Origin: Nocardioides sp. L-11A
Lineage (GTDB): Bacteria; Actinomycetota; Actinomycetes; Propionibacteriales; Nocardioidaceae
Direction: 5' to 3'
DNA length: 64,000 nucleotides
Assembly: GCA_029961745.1 (NCBI GenBank)
Contig: CP124680.1
Span: 5,146,001 to 5,210,000 of the forward strand
A model generated the notes under the pieces. The model searched no databases and was not told the origin of the DNA. It was given only the letters and a program-made list of their open reading frames with translations. Positions 20,142 through 28,371 of this stretch are shown piece after piece; position 1 is the first letter of the stretch, and every line of letters begins with the position of its first letter. Made by a program: the position numbers and the translations under genes.

Positions 20142-20147
20142 TACCCT
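20142..20147 (+). promoter_or_regulatory. -10 box TACCCT for a leaderless LuxR-type gene
   Basis: TACCCT ends 7 bases before the ATG at 20155, and there is no ribosome-binding sequence in between. Transcription would start at or next to the start codon, as in many leaderless actinobacterial mRNAs. Confidence 0.4.
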
Positions 20148-20154
20148 GGCGCGC

Positions 20155-22764
20155 ATGACGTGGCCGATCCTGGCGCGACCCGCCATCGAGACCGCGGCGG
20201 GCGACGCGCTTCTCGCTCGCCCGCCTCGAGCCGTTCTGCTGCGCGGAGCGTCCGGAGTCGGCAAGACCACCATCGCCCGGCGCGTCGCCGAGCAGTGCGC
20301 CGACCCCGAGGTGGCCACGGTGGCGATCGTGGGACTCGCCGAGCTGCGAGATGCCCCGCTCGCCCCCTTCCTGCCGGCCCTGCCGATGCTCGGCGTACGG
20401 CGGCACGCACCCGCCGGCCTGACCGCGCGCGACCTCATCGCGGCCCTCGGCGCCCGAGCTCGCGCCGTCATCCTGGTCATCGATGACGCGCCCCTCCTCG
20501 ACGACACCTCGGCTGCCGTGGCCTATCAGCTGGTCCGGGCGTTCGCGGTACCCACGATCATGACGGCACGCACCGAACACGAGCTGAGCGGCCCACTCGC
20601 TCGCCTCGCCGTCGAGAACGCCGTGCACACCCTCGAGGTCGGCGGACTCACCCGCGCCCAGACCGACGATCTCCTGCGCCGTCACTTCGACACGACGGCA
20701 CGCCCCGACGACGTCAGTCGGCTCCATGAGCAGACAGGGGGCAATCCGCTCTACCTACGGGAGGTCGTGACGCTCGCCGAGCGTCGTGGACTGATCCGCC
20801 ACGTGGATCCCGGCGTCGAGATCGGCGCCGTCGACCTGCCCCGCGGCGTGCACTCCTCGATCGGCGACCGCCTGGTCGGGCTCGACCCGGAGTCCTTGGC
20901 CGTGCTGCGCCTGGTCACCTTCGGAGCCTCGGCTCCACGCTCGGCGCTGATCCGGCCCGAGGAAGACAGGCACGTGGACGAGCTGGTCGCCCGGGGGCTG
21001 GTGGACCTGCGGCCGGGGAACGTCCTGAGCCCGTCCCACCCCTCGGTCGGAGAGGTGGTCAGAGAGGGCCTCTCCGCGCAGGAGCGCGAACGATTCACCT
21101 GCGTCGTGGCCGACCGGCTGGGGGCCAGCGCCGACGACGACCTGCGCTTCACGGCGGTACGACTGCGCTGCGACTCGGCCGCCGGCCCCGCGATTCCCGA
21201 CCTCGAGTGGGCGGTGCGCCGGGCCTTCGCGATCGGCGAGCACGCGATCGCCCACGACCTGAGTGGGCGGCTGCGTCGTGACCTCGGCGCGAGTCCGCCG
21301 CCGTTCGGCGTACTGATCGACGACGCGAGTGCCCTCTCCGCATTGGGCCGCCTCGACGACGCCGACACCGCATTCGACGCCGCGCGCGCCGCCGCGACGA
21401 CCTCGGCCGAACGGGCGCTCCTCGTGTCGCGCTGCGGCACCCACCTGGCCTACCGCCGATTCGATGTGCCGGGTGCACTCGCCCTGGCCGAGGCGGCATC
21501 GGGTGAGCTCACCGCCCGGGACCGGGCACTCCTCGGGCCAGAGATCAGGACCTGGCGCATCCTCACCGGCCAGATCGCCAGCCACGGCTCGCCTCCGGAT
21601 CAGGAGGACGGCGGCACGAACGACACCGCGACCGCCGCCGACATCTCCCCCGAGGTCGCGCTGCGGGGCGCGATCTCCGCGGTCATGCTGGACTCGATGA
21701 GCGGCCGGGTGACGGGCGAGGCTGCCGACGTACTCGCTCGCATCGAGCGAGAGCAAGGCATCCTCGATCCGTCCGCCTCTGCGATGGTGCACCTGCAGCG
21801 GTACTTCATGCTGCTCTCCCTCGGCCAGGGCGATGCAGCCGCCGCGGTCTGCGAGGAGCAGCGGGTGGTCAGCACGCCCGACGCAGCCGGTATGTGGTCC
21901 CTCACCCTCGGCATCCACCGGATGTACAACGGCCGCCTGACGGAGGCGTTGGACCTGGCGGAGCTCGCCGCCGAACAGCTCCGCTGGCGCGATCCGTTGG
22001 GATTCCTCGGATTCGCACTCGCCCTGCGCGCCAACGTGGAGGCACAGCGCGGTGAGGCCGAGGCCGCCCGGTCGCTGCTGGACGACCTGCTGCCGGCCCA
22101 GCTCGGCGACCCGAAGACGGCGCTTCAGGTGTTGGAGGCCCGGGCCTACCTCGCGGTCCACGCCGGTGACGCCGAGACCGCCTCCAGGCTGGCCGTCGGC
22201 GCCTGCCGAGGCGCGAGCGAGGCCGGGCACGACCTGGTGGCCGCCATCTCATTGGCGGTGTGCGTCCGCGTCGGTCGGGCGAGTGACGCGGTGCCGTTGC
22301 TACAGGAGATCCAGGACCGGGTGGGCCCGGACCTGGGGCTCTACGCCGCCCTCCGGGATGTTGCGCTCGCGTTGACCGAGCGGCGTCCCGCGCTGGTCAG
22401 GGACGCCGCGCGGCGCCTCGCCACCGCCGGGATGAACGCGGCGGCGATCGACGCACTCCACCAGGCGGAGCGCTGGCCCGCGACCCGCGGCGACGAAGCA
22501 GAGCTGCTGGCCCACCGCCGGCTGCGGCGATCCCTCCAGCAGGCCGGTGACGCGCCCAGCAGGTGGACTGAGCCCGATGAGGCGGTCCCTCTGACCGCCC
22601 GCGAGCAGGAGATCGTCGACCTGGTGCGCCAGCGGTTGAGCAGCCCCGAGATAGCGACCCGGCTGGTGGTCTCCGTGCGGACCGTGGACAACCATCTGGC
22701 CAAGGTCTACCGGAAACTCGGCGTCTCCAGCCGAGCAGAGGTACGTGCGCTTCTCGGCCCCTGA
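20155..22764 (+). CDS. LAL-type LuxR regulator with AAA ATPase domain
   Basis: An 869-aa large ATP-binding LuxR regulator. The N-terminal AAA/NACHT-like domain has an intact Walker A (GASGVGKTT, 31-39) and Walker B (VILVIDDA, ~105-112). A long helical TPR-like middle region follows, then a C-terminal LuxR HTH (LTAREQEIVDLVRQRLSSPE, RTVDNHLAKVYRKLGV) in the last 60 residues. These proteins are usually activators triggered by a ligand and ATP. It has no operator like that of its paralogue downstream, so its targets are not evident here. Confidence 0.88.
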   Translation: MTWPILARPAIETAAGDALLARPPRAVLLRGASGVGKTTIARRVAEQCADPEVATVAIVGLAELRDAPLAPFLPALPMLGVRRHAPAGLTARDLIAALGARARAVILVIDDAPLLDDTSAAVAYQLVRAFAVPTIMTARTEHELSGPLARLAVENAVHTLEVGGLTRAQTDDLLRRHFDTTARPDDVSRLHEQTGGNPLYLREVVTLAERRGLIRHVDPGVEIGAVDLPRGVHSSIGDRLVGLDPESLAVLRLVTFGASAPRSALIRPEEDRHVDELVARGLVDLRPGNVLSPSHPSVGEVVREGLSAQERERFTCVVADRLGASADDDLRFTAVRLRCDSAAGPAIPDLEWAVRRAFAIGEHAIAHDLSGRLRRDLGASPPPFGVLIDDASALSALGRLDDADTAFDAARAAATTSAERALLVSRCGTHLAYRRFDVPGALALAEAASGELTARDRALLGPEIRTWRILTGQIASHGSPPDQEDGGTNDTATAADISPEVALRGAISAVMLDSMSGRVTGEAADVLARIEREQGILDPSASAMVHLQRYFMLLSLGQGDAAAAVCEEQRVVSTPDAAGMWSLTLGIHRMYNGRLTEALDLAELAAEQLRWRDPLGFLGFALALRANVEAQRGEAEAARSLLDDLLPAQLGDPKTALQVLEARAYLAVHAGDAETASRLAVGACRGASEAGHDLVAAISLAVCVRVGRASDAVPLLQEIQDRVGPDLGLYAALRDVALALTERRPALVRDAARRLATAGMNAAAIDALHQAERWPATRGDEAELLAHRRLRRSLQQAGDAPSRWTEPDEAVPLTAREQEIVDLVRQRLSSPEIATRLVVSVRTVDNHLAKVYRKLGVSSRAEVRALLGP

Positions 22765-22880
22765 AGGCGCCGGGCGACGCGCCTCACGACAGCGATCTCC
22801 CGACGAGGCAGGGCGCACGATCGCCGGCACCTCATCGGAGTCGGCATCCACCGTCACGACGGGCCCACGGCCCGCCGCCG

Positions 22881-23285
22881 TCAGGACGCGCACTCCCTCT
22901 CGCCGTCGGGGTAGCCCATCACCAGCCGGTGGTCCTCGGGGAGCCCGAGGCCCTGCGCCGCGCTTCGAGCGATCAAGCAGTGCGCCGTCACGTCGTCCTT
23001 GCTTCCCGAGCTGAACCGGATGAGCAACGTGTCTCCCTCGAGCTCATACGACCCGGCCTCCGGGAGCGAGATCTCCAGGACGCTGCCGAGCCCCTCGAGC
23101 TTGTTCGCGACACCGGCTCCATCGGCCCGCGACTCACCTGCCCGGGCGTCGGCCGGGGGCGCACTCGCATGTCCGCCCCCGGCATCGGAGACTCCAGGAG
23201 AGTCGTCGCCACAGGCCGAGAGGGCACCGACGACGAGCAGTGCGGTGGTGGCCAGCAACCCACGGGAACGGCGGCGAGGATCCAT
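22881..23285 (-). CDS. Small secreted lipoprotein, function unknown
   Basis: A 134-aa protein with a basic start, hydrophobic core and lipobox LSAC (C25). A Gly/Ser/Ala/Asp spacer follows, then a ~75-residue beta-rich domain with two Cys (AHCLIARS and RECAS) that may form a disulfide. No family was recognised. It diverges from the second LAL regulator across 103 bp containing a 19-bp palindrome, so it is likely regulated by that protein. Confidence 0.72.
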   Translation of the reverse strand: MDPRRRSRGLLATTALLVVGALSACGDDSPGVSDAGGGHASAPPADARAGESRADGAGVANKLEGLGSVLEISLPEAGSYELEGDTLLIRFSSGSKDDVTAHCLIARSAAQGLGLPEDHRLVMGYPDGERECAS

Positions 23286-23319
23286 GCGCTGAGCATCGTG
23301 GGCCGGCGCCGGGTCCGGG

Positions 23320-23338
23320 ATGAGTAGGACCTACTCAT
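23320..23338. promoter_or_regulatory. 19-bp perfect palindrome, likely LuxR-type operator
   Basis: ATGAGTAGG-A-CCTACTCAT: 9-bp perfect arms with a single central base. It lies 34 bases before the lipoprotein ATG (leftward) and 50 bases before the GTG of the LAL regulator (rightward). A 14/19 copy lies at 27189-27207 upstream of a secreted-protein gene. Confidence 0.65.
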
Positions 23339-23388
23339 CTGCTCGTCCGTCCGTGCCGACCACGCCAGGTTGCCTCCAGAATCGCCGC

Positions 23389-25878
23389 GTGAGCCAGCAC
23401 AGTCTCATCGCCGACGTACTCGACCGGATGCGCGAGGGTCACTCGGTGGTGCTGCACGGCCCGCGCGGGGCCGGACGCAGCCGGCTGGCCCGGGGCATCG
23501 CCGACGGTCTGCGCTCCGAGGGACGTCGAGTCGCCGAGGTGAGTGGGAGCGATGGCACGGCGGTGCCGCTCGCCCCCTTCGCACCGCTGCTGCTGGAGGC
23601 CGGCGTGCGCCCCGGCGACGACCCGGCGTTGAGCGCCTATACCCGGCTGCCTCCCTATCTGGCCTCGGAGACGGCCTCGATCGTGGTGGTGGACGACGCC
23701 CACCTGCTCGATACCGGCTCCGGGGTGCTGGTGAGCCACCTCAGCCGCGCCGGCGTGCCGCTGGTGCTGGTCACGGAAGCTCCGTCGGCCCTTCCCCCGC
23801 CGCTGCGCGACCGGACCGACACCTTCGGATGGGTGCAGCGGAAGATGCCGCCGGCGGCGCCCGACGAGATCCTCGCCATGGCGACCGAGCTCCTCGGCGG
23901 CGAGCTCACGGCCGCCGCTGGCGCCCACCTCCTCGCCTGCTCGGACGGCCGCCCGGCAGTGGCGGCGGCACTGCTCGGCTCCGGGCTCCAGCCTCGGATG
24001 ACGCCGGGCGGTCTCGCGATCGACCGCCCCTTCCCGATCACGGCGGAGGTCCGCCGCTGGAGCATCGATCCAGCCACCTGGACGCCCGAGGTACGGCGAG
24101 CCGCGGAGGTCGCTGCCGTCTCCGAGCGACTGCCCGCGTGCGCCGCGGCGCTGTCCGGCATGGACACAGCGCTGTCCGTCGGCCTCATCGCCGAGGACGC
24201 GGGCGCGCTGAGGTTCGCGCGCGAGCTGGACCGCGTCGTGGTGCTGGACGCGATGCCCTCGGCACTGTGGCGCCTCCGGGCGGCGCAGGCCCACGATCTG
24301 TTGAGCGCGAGCGGCGAGGACTGGTCCACACGAGCCACGCTCCTCGCGGTACGGGCCGGACACCGAGTGGCGGTCGACCCGACGCTCGCAGCGGCCCAGG
24401 ATCCGCTGCTCACCGACGCCGAGCGTCGCGAGGTGCTGGAGGCGGTGCCGGGCGATCACCCCGCAGGTCTCGTCCTGCGCGGCGCGAGCGCGTCCGCGGA
24501 CGATCAGGTGCTCGACGCCGAGAGACACCTGGGCGCGGCACAGGCCGCCCTCACGTCCGCTCCTCCGACCCCGGAGCGCGACGCCTGGCTGCTTCGCGTG
24601 GGCCAGGAGCTCGGTCTGCTGCACGCGGTCCGGCGTGGGGACGCGGCGCGGGCTGTCGTGGAGGTGACGACGGTGGCGGCGGCGCTGCACGACCCCGACG
24701 CCCAGGAGTTGCTGCATGCCGAGCTCGTCAAGTGGCGCCTGATGGCCGGTGCGGGGGGCGAGGTGTCCGCGCCCCTCACCGACGTCAACGACGTGGACGC
24801 CGCCAGGGCCGTCGGAAAGGCCGTGATCGGCGCGATGATCGCGAGCATGGACGGAGGCCGCGCCGAGGCCCACGCCGAGGTCGACGCCGGCCTGGCCGCG
24901 CTGGCCACGACGCGGATCGCCCCAGCCCATGCCGCGAGCCTCCTCGAGCTCTCCCGCTTCCTCGCCCTCGTGTTCGACGCCGACCTGACCGCCGCCCAGG
25001 AACTCGCCACCGCGCGGCGGGATGCGGCGGCCCGATCCGCGGACCCGGAGCTCGGCATGTGGGAGTACGCCGCGGCCGAGCTGGCCTTCCACACCGGTCG
25101 GCTGGACGACGCGGCCATGCTGGCGCACCGCGCGGCGCGCCACCTCGCTTGGCGTGACTTCACCGGACTGCGCGACACCGCGGACGCCCTGGTGGAGGCG
25201 GTGGCCGTCCGCCGGGGCCGAGGTCGGCCGGCGGACGGCACCACGGACGGCACTGCCGAGGCCGACGTGAAGGTCGGACTGCACCGGGCGCGGGCCCATG
25301 CGGACAGGCATCGGGACGTCGCCGCGCTGGTGGCCGTTGCCCACCGGGCGCTGGGGGAGATGCACGGGCACCTCGGCATCCTCGCCCTCGACGACGCCTG
25401 GATGCTCACCCGCTCGTCGCCCCTGGCCGGCGAACTGATCGCGCACGCCGATCGAGGCGGGATCGCGGCGCTGCTGGCGCATCGGATCGAAGCACACGAG
25501 TCGGGCTCCGCGCAGGCCCTCGAGCGGGCAGCCGAGCAGCTCGAGGGGACCGGCCTCGTCGGGCGCGCCGCCGATGCCTGGGAGTTGAGCGCTCGCGCGC
25601 ATCGCGAGGCCGGACGCCATCAGTCGGCGGACCGTTCGCTGCGTCGCGGAGTCCTGCTGCGCTCGACGTACGGGCTCGGCACCTGGCCCACGGGGGCGGT
25701 GGTCCTGAGCCCGCGCGAGTCGGAGATCGCCCATCTCGCGGCTCGTCGCGTTCGCAGCCGCGAGATCGGTCAACAGCTCGGCCTCTCGGTCCGTACGGTC
25801 GACAACCACCTGGCGCGCGTCTATCGCAAGCTCGGCGTCTCGGGCCGCGATGAGCTCGCCGTCCTCCTGACGACGTAG
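23389..25878 (+). CDS. LAL-type LuxR regulator, degenerate Walker A
   Basis: An 829-aa paralogue of the regulator at 20155: N-terminal AAA-like domain, helical repeats, C-terminal LuxR HTH (LSPRESEIAHLAARRVRSRE, RTVDNHLARVYRKLGVSG). The Walker A reads GPRGAGRS (24-31) with Arg replacing the catalytic Lys; Walker B VVVDDAHLL is normal. The GTG at 23389 follows CAGAAT (23377-23382) by 6 bases, so it may also be leaderless; upstream in-frame starts would overlap the palindrome region. Likely regulates itself, the lipoprotein and the secreted protein at 25936-27153. Confidence 0.85.
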   Translation: MSQHSLIADVLDRMREGHSVVLHGPRGAGRSRLARGIADGLRSEGRRVAEVSGSDGTAVPLAPFAPLLLEAGVRPGDDPALSAYTRLPPYLASETASIVVVDDAHLLDTGSGVLVSHLSRAGVPLVLVTEAPSALPPPLRDRTDTFGWVQRKMPPAAPDEILAMATELLGGELTAAAGAHLLACSDGRPAVAAALLGSGLQPRMTPGGLAIDRPFPITAEVRRWSIDPATWTPEVRRAAEVAAVSERLPACAAALSGMDTALSVGLIAEDAGALRFARELDRVVVLDAMPSALWRLRAAQAHDLLSASGEDWSTRATLLAVRAGHRVAVDPTLAAAQDPLLTDAERREVLEAVPGDHPAGLVLRGASASADDQVLDAERHLGAAQAALTSAPPTPERDAWLLRVGQELGLLHAVRRGDAARAVVEVTTVAAALHDPDAQELLHAELVKWRLMAGAGGEVSAPLTDVNDVDAARAVGKAVIGAMIASMDGGRAEAHAEVDAGLAALATTRIAPAHAASLLELSRFLALVFDADLTAAQELATARRDAAARSADPELGMWEYAAAELAFHTGRLDDAAMLAHRAARHLAWRDFTGLRDTADALVEAVAVRRGRGRPADGTTDGTAEADVKVGLHRARAHADRHRDVAALVAVAHRALGEMHGHLGILALDDAWMLTRSSPLAGELIAHADRGGIAALLAHRIEAHESGSAQALERAAEQLEGTGLVGRAADAWELSARAHREAGRHQSADRSLRRGVLLRSTYGLGTWPTGAVVLSPRESEIAHLAARRVRSREIGQQLGLSVRTVDNHLARVYRKLGVSGRDELAVLLTT

Positions 25879-25893
25879 CACCGGAAACCGGCC

Positions 25894-25928
25894 GGCCGGA
25901 TGAGGGTCGGTCAGCTCCCCATCCGGCC
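25894..25928. terminator. Hairpin between convergent genes
   Basis: GGCCGGATG (25894-25902) pairs with CATCCGGCC (25920-25928); a bulged A and a GGG/CCC extension lengthen the stem to 12 bp. There is no T-run. It lies between the LAL regulator and the leftward secreted-protein gene and could serve both. Confidence 0.5.
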
Positions 25929-25935
25929 TCTGCCG

Positions 25936-27153
25936 TCAGCGCACCGTGAGCTTCGCTGTACCGCCCCGGCCGCTCGCGACACCGATCGCGGTGATGCGCC
26001 ACTTCCCCTTGGCAGCTCTCTTGAGCTTGACCTTGCCCTTGATGGCTCCCGCCGCATTGGCGTAGACCACCTTCGTGAAGAGCTTCTTGCCTGCGCCCTT
26101 GCCACCCTTGACCCGGATGACGACCGCTTCGCCCGAGGCATAGCCGGACCCACCGAGCTTGACGGCGCTGCCCGACCGCACCCTCTTGGCCGCCAGCTTC
26201 ACCTTCGCCTGGCCGTCGACCACTCCCGTCTGGGCATTCGGATGCCAGGTCGCCGGGTTGTTGAGGTCGATACCGCCCGGACCCGACGACGAGATCGTGA
26301 GCGCCGCCCCAGCCGACCTCGCGCCATTCGTCACTCGGACCTCGACGGTGCCGCTGAGGCCGGCGGGCACCACGAACGATCCCTGGACCGCCCCGGAGTC
26401 GTCGACTTCGACCGTTCCCGCGGAGATGCCCGCCACGGTCACACTCGCTCGTGCTCGCGGCATGGCCGGTGCGCCGGCCAGCAGGTGCGAACCGGTGTAG
26501 GACACCGTCTGTCCGGACTGGGCGCCGCCCCGATCGAGGAGGAGCGCGGGCGTGGCGGACAGGTCGTAGACAGCGGTGGTCAGGATCGGCTGGGGGTTGA
26601 CGACGTTGTCACATCCGAAGGAGTACTCGACGAACTCGCCCCCTGAGTCCTTGCCGGTGAAGAGCAGGTAGATCTTCTTGGGACGGTGCTCCCACAGGCC
26701 CGCGACGGAGTAGGTGTCCTCCTGCTCGATCTCAGGGAGCACGAGAGGGGTGTTCCGGTCCCAGTCCCCGATCCAGTTGTCGCTGTAGAGCCGCAGGGGA
26801 CCGCCGATGCCGTTCACCAGCTCCAGGTAGTAGACCTGGACCCGCAGATCGTCCATGCTCTCCGGCATGGTGCCCGCCGGCAGCGCTCCGAGCTCCGCCT
26901 CGACCGTGACCTCGTCATCCACCGGGATCGGGCCCGGGTGGTCGAGCCGCAACGTGGTGGTCCAGTTCGTCTCACCGCCGATCTGTTGGTTCGTGGTGTA
27001 GGGAGACTTGTGGACCTCGCAGTCGGTGAAGTTCACCGTCGCGGAGTTCTCGACGGCCCGCGCGGCCGGTGTCGCCGCCAGGGAGACGGAAACGAGGGCG
27101 AGCGCGAGCGCGGCACCGATCGTGCCAGGCCGGAGATGTGAGCGTGCAGACAT
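25936..27153 (-). CDS. Secreted beta-sandwich protein, function unknown
   Basis: A 405-aa exported protein. The ATG at 27153 gives a signal peptide (MSARSHLRPG, Ala/Leu/Val core, AARA cleavage near residue 33). The mature part has a ~150-residue N-terminal domain rich in Trp/Tyr (DNWIGDWDRNTP; RPKKIYLLFTGKDSGG) with two Cys (DCEV, FGCDN). It continues with an Ig/IPT-like domain and a basic Gly/Lys-rich C-terminal domain resembling Ig-like repeats. No anchor is seen. A degenerate copy of the LAL operator sits 35 bases upstream, the same distance as in the lipoprotein gene. Confidence 0.75.
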   Translation of the reverse strand: MSARSHLRPGTIGAALALALVSVSLAATPAARAVENSATVNFTDCEVHKSPYTTNQQIGGETNWTTTLRLDHPGPIPVDDEVTVEAELGALPAGTMPESMDDLRVQVYYLELVNGIGGPLRLYSDNWIGDWDRNTPLVLPEIEQEDTYSVAGLWEHRPKKIYLLFTGKDSGGEFVEYSFGCDNVVNPQPILTTAVYDLSATPALLLDRGGAQSGQTVSYTGSHLLAGAPAMPRARASVTVAGISAGTVEVDDSGAVQGSFVVPAGLSGTVEVRVTNGARSAGAALTISSSGPGGIDLNNPATWHPNAQTGVVDGQAKVKLAAKRVRSGSAVKLGGSGYASGEAVVIRVKGGKGAGKKLFTKVVYANAAGAIKGKVKLKRAAKGKWRITAIGVASGRGGTAKLTVR

Positions 27154-27188
27154 GACGCGCAGGGTTCCAGCGCGAGCGCACGGCTGCG

Positions 27189-27207
27189 ATGAGCAAGAAC
27201 TACTCGG
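27189..27207. promoter_or_regulatory. Second, degenerate copy of the LAL palindrome
   Basis: ATGAGCAAGAACTACTCGG matches the 23320-23338 palindrome at 14 of 19 positions and ends 35 bases before the ATG of the leftward secreted-protein gene. The matched spacing (34 versus 35) supports a shared regulator. Confidence 0.5.
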
Positions 27208-27257
27208 GTCCTCACCGGGCCCAGGTGCGTATCGCATCCGGTACGTATGCCGGGTCC

Positions 27258-27661
27258 ATGTCCGCCGCCTCCGCGATCGAGCGGATCCTGGAGCGATCGG
27301 GTTCGAGCAAGCCCGGGCTCTCCCGCCGCTCGGGCGTGAGCCGCGCCCAGATCGACACCTGTCTCAAGGGCAGCACGCAGCCGTCCGTCGCCCAACTCGA
27401 GCGCCTCGGCGCCGCCGCCGGGCTCCGGCTGGACCTGTCCTGGACGACGGTCCCGGGACGTCCGCCGAGGACGACCCGTCGTGACGGCGTCCCGACGAGC
27501 TGCGGATGCAGCCGCCCCCTGGCCCTGGCGAAGCGCGGCCGGGGGCTCGAACGCGTCGTGCCTGTCGCGATGGCGCCTTGCCGGCGTCCACGGAAAGCGC
27601 TGGAGGCGCCGCCCTTCGATCTCTGCCGCACCCACGCCCGCGCGGACTGCTCAGGAGGTGA
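27258..27661 (+). pseudogene. Helix-turn-helix (XRE-like) gene remnant
   Basis: The first ~70 codons from ATG 27258 encode a clean HTH (MSAASAIERILERSGSSKPG, SRRSGVSRAQIDTCLKGSTQ) with good codon bias. After WTTVPG the frame no longer looks coding. Pieces that read like the expected C-terminus appear in different frames: DELRMQPPP in frame 2, LERVVPVAMA..RRPRKALEAPPFD in frame 0, and HPRPRGLLRR ending at a stop at 27661 in frame 2. The original frame has no stop until 28331, antisense to a TetR gene. I read this as a frameshifted gene; sequencing error is an alternative. Confidence 0.45.
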
Positions 27662-28292
27662 GCAGGCCGCCGTCCAGGATCGCGAGGTACTGGTCGGCGA
27701 GGGTGCCGTGCTGCAGCCGTCCGCGCGGGTCGTACCAGCGCACGGTCGACCACACCCCGTCGCGGATGAAGCGGTATGTCGTGGTCGGCTCGAGCTCGGC
27801 CCGGAAGTCGCCCGAGGCGATGCCGGCACGGAGGACGTCGAGCCAGACCTTCTCCACCTCGCGGCTGGCCTTGGTGACGAACGCGAACTCGGGCGTGCTG
27901 CCGAGGAAGTTCGCCTCGTTCTGGTAGAGCGCGACCGCGTGCGGGGTGCGGTGGATGGTCTCGAAGGAGCTGCGCACCAGGCCGTCGAGCGCGGCGCGGG
28001 GGGTCTCCGCCTCCTCGGCGATGGAGCGGAACTGCCCCAGCAGGCTGCCCATGAACTCCTGCAGGATCTCGGTCAGCATCTCGTCCTTGGACGCGAAGTG
28101 GTGGTAGAGACTGCCCGACAGGATCCCCGCCTCGTCGGCGATGTCGCGGACGGTGGTCTGCGTGTAGCCGCGGGAGGCGAACATCTCGGCGGCGATCGCG
28201 AGCAGCTGGGCGCGCCGGGTCGAACCGGTGCCGGCGCCGCTGCCGGCGCTCTTCTTGCGGGCGGTGGCGGCGCCCCCCTTGGTGGTGGCCAT
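27651..28292 (-). CDS. TetR-family regulator, KstR2-like
   Basis: A 213-aa repressor whose HTH (FASRGYTQTTVRDIADEAG, ILSGSLYHHFASKDEM) and C-terminal part (YRFIRDGVWSTVRWYDP) closely resemble KstR2, the mycobacterial repressor of steroid C/D-ring genes that binds CoA-ester ligands (remembered similarity, not computed). The ATG at 28292 starts after an Ala/Lys-rich stretch. It diverges from a FadD3-like ligase with a KstR2-type palindrome (28330-28343) between them. It is a prime candidate for the regulator of the repeated palindrome across 28-63 kb. Confidence 0.88.
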   Translation of the reverse strand: MATTKGGAATARKKSAGSGAGTGSTRRAQLLAIAAEMFASRGYTQTTVRDIADEAGILSGSLYHHFASKDEMLTEILQEFMGSLLGQFRSIAEEAETPRAALDGLVRSSFETIHRTPHAVALYQNEANFLGSTPEFAFVTKASREVEKVWLDVLRAGIASGDFRAELEPTTTYRFIRDGVWSTVRWYDPRGRLQHGTLADQYLAILDGGLLTS

Positions 28293-28329
28293 GCCTCGAT
28301 CCTCTCCCACGGTTGCGCCTACGATACCT

Positions 28330-28343
28330 AACAAGCACTTGGT
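28330..28343. promoter_or_regulatory. KstR2-type operator, tetR/fadD3-like divergent promoter
   Basis: AACAAGCACTTGGT fits the published KstR2 pattern AnCAAGnnCTTGnT. It lies 37 bases from the tetR start and 28 bases from the ligase start. Confidence 0.7.
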
Positions 28344-28371
28344 TAATGGAGCGACGAGCGGAAGGCCGCCG

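Noticed and set aside
22860..22874. Terminator downstream of the first LAL gene
   Set aside because: CGGGCC-CAC-GGCCCG is a 6-bp stem without T-run; not distinguishable from chance at this GC.
23335..25881. 848-aa leftward frame opposite the LAL regulator
   Set aside because: The opposite strand encodes a recognisable AAA-LuxR protein; this frame has no domain and unusual composition.
27258..28331. HTH protein of 357 residues using the full open frame
   Set aside because: After ~80 codons it is the exact antisense of tetR and loses coding bias; a frameshifted remnant fits better.
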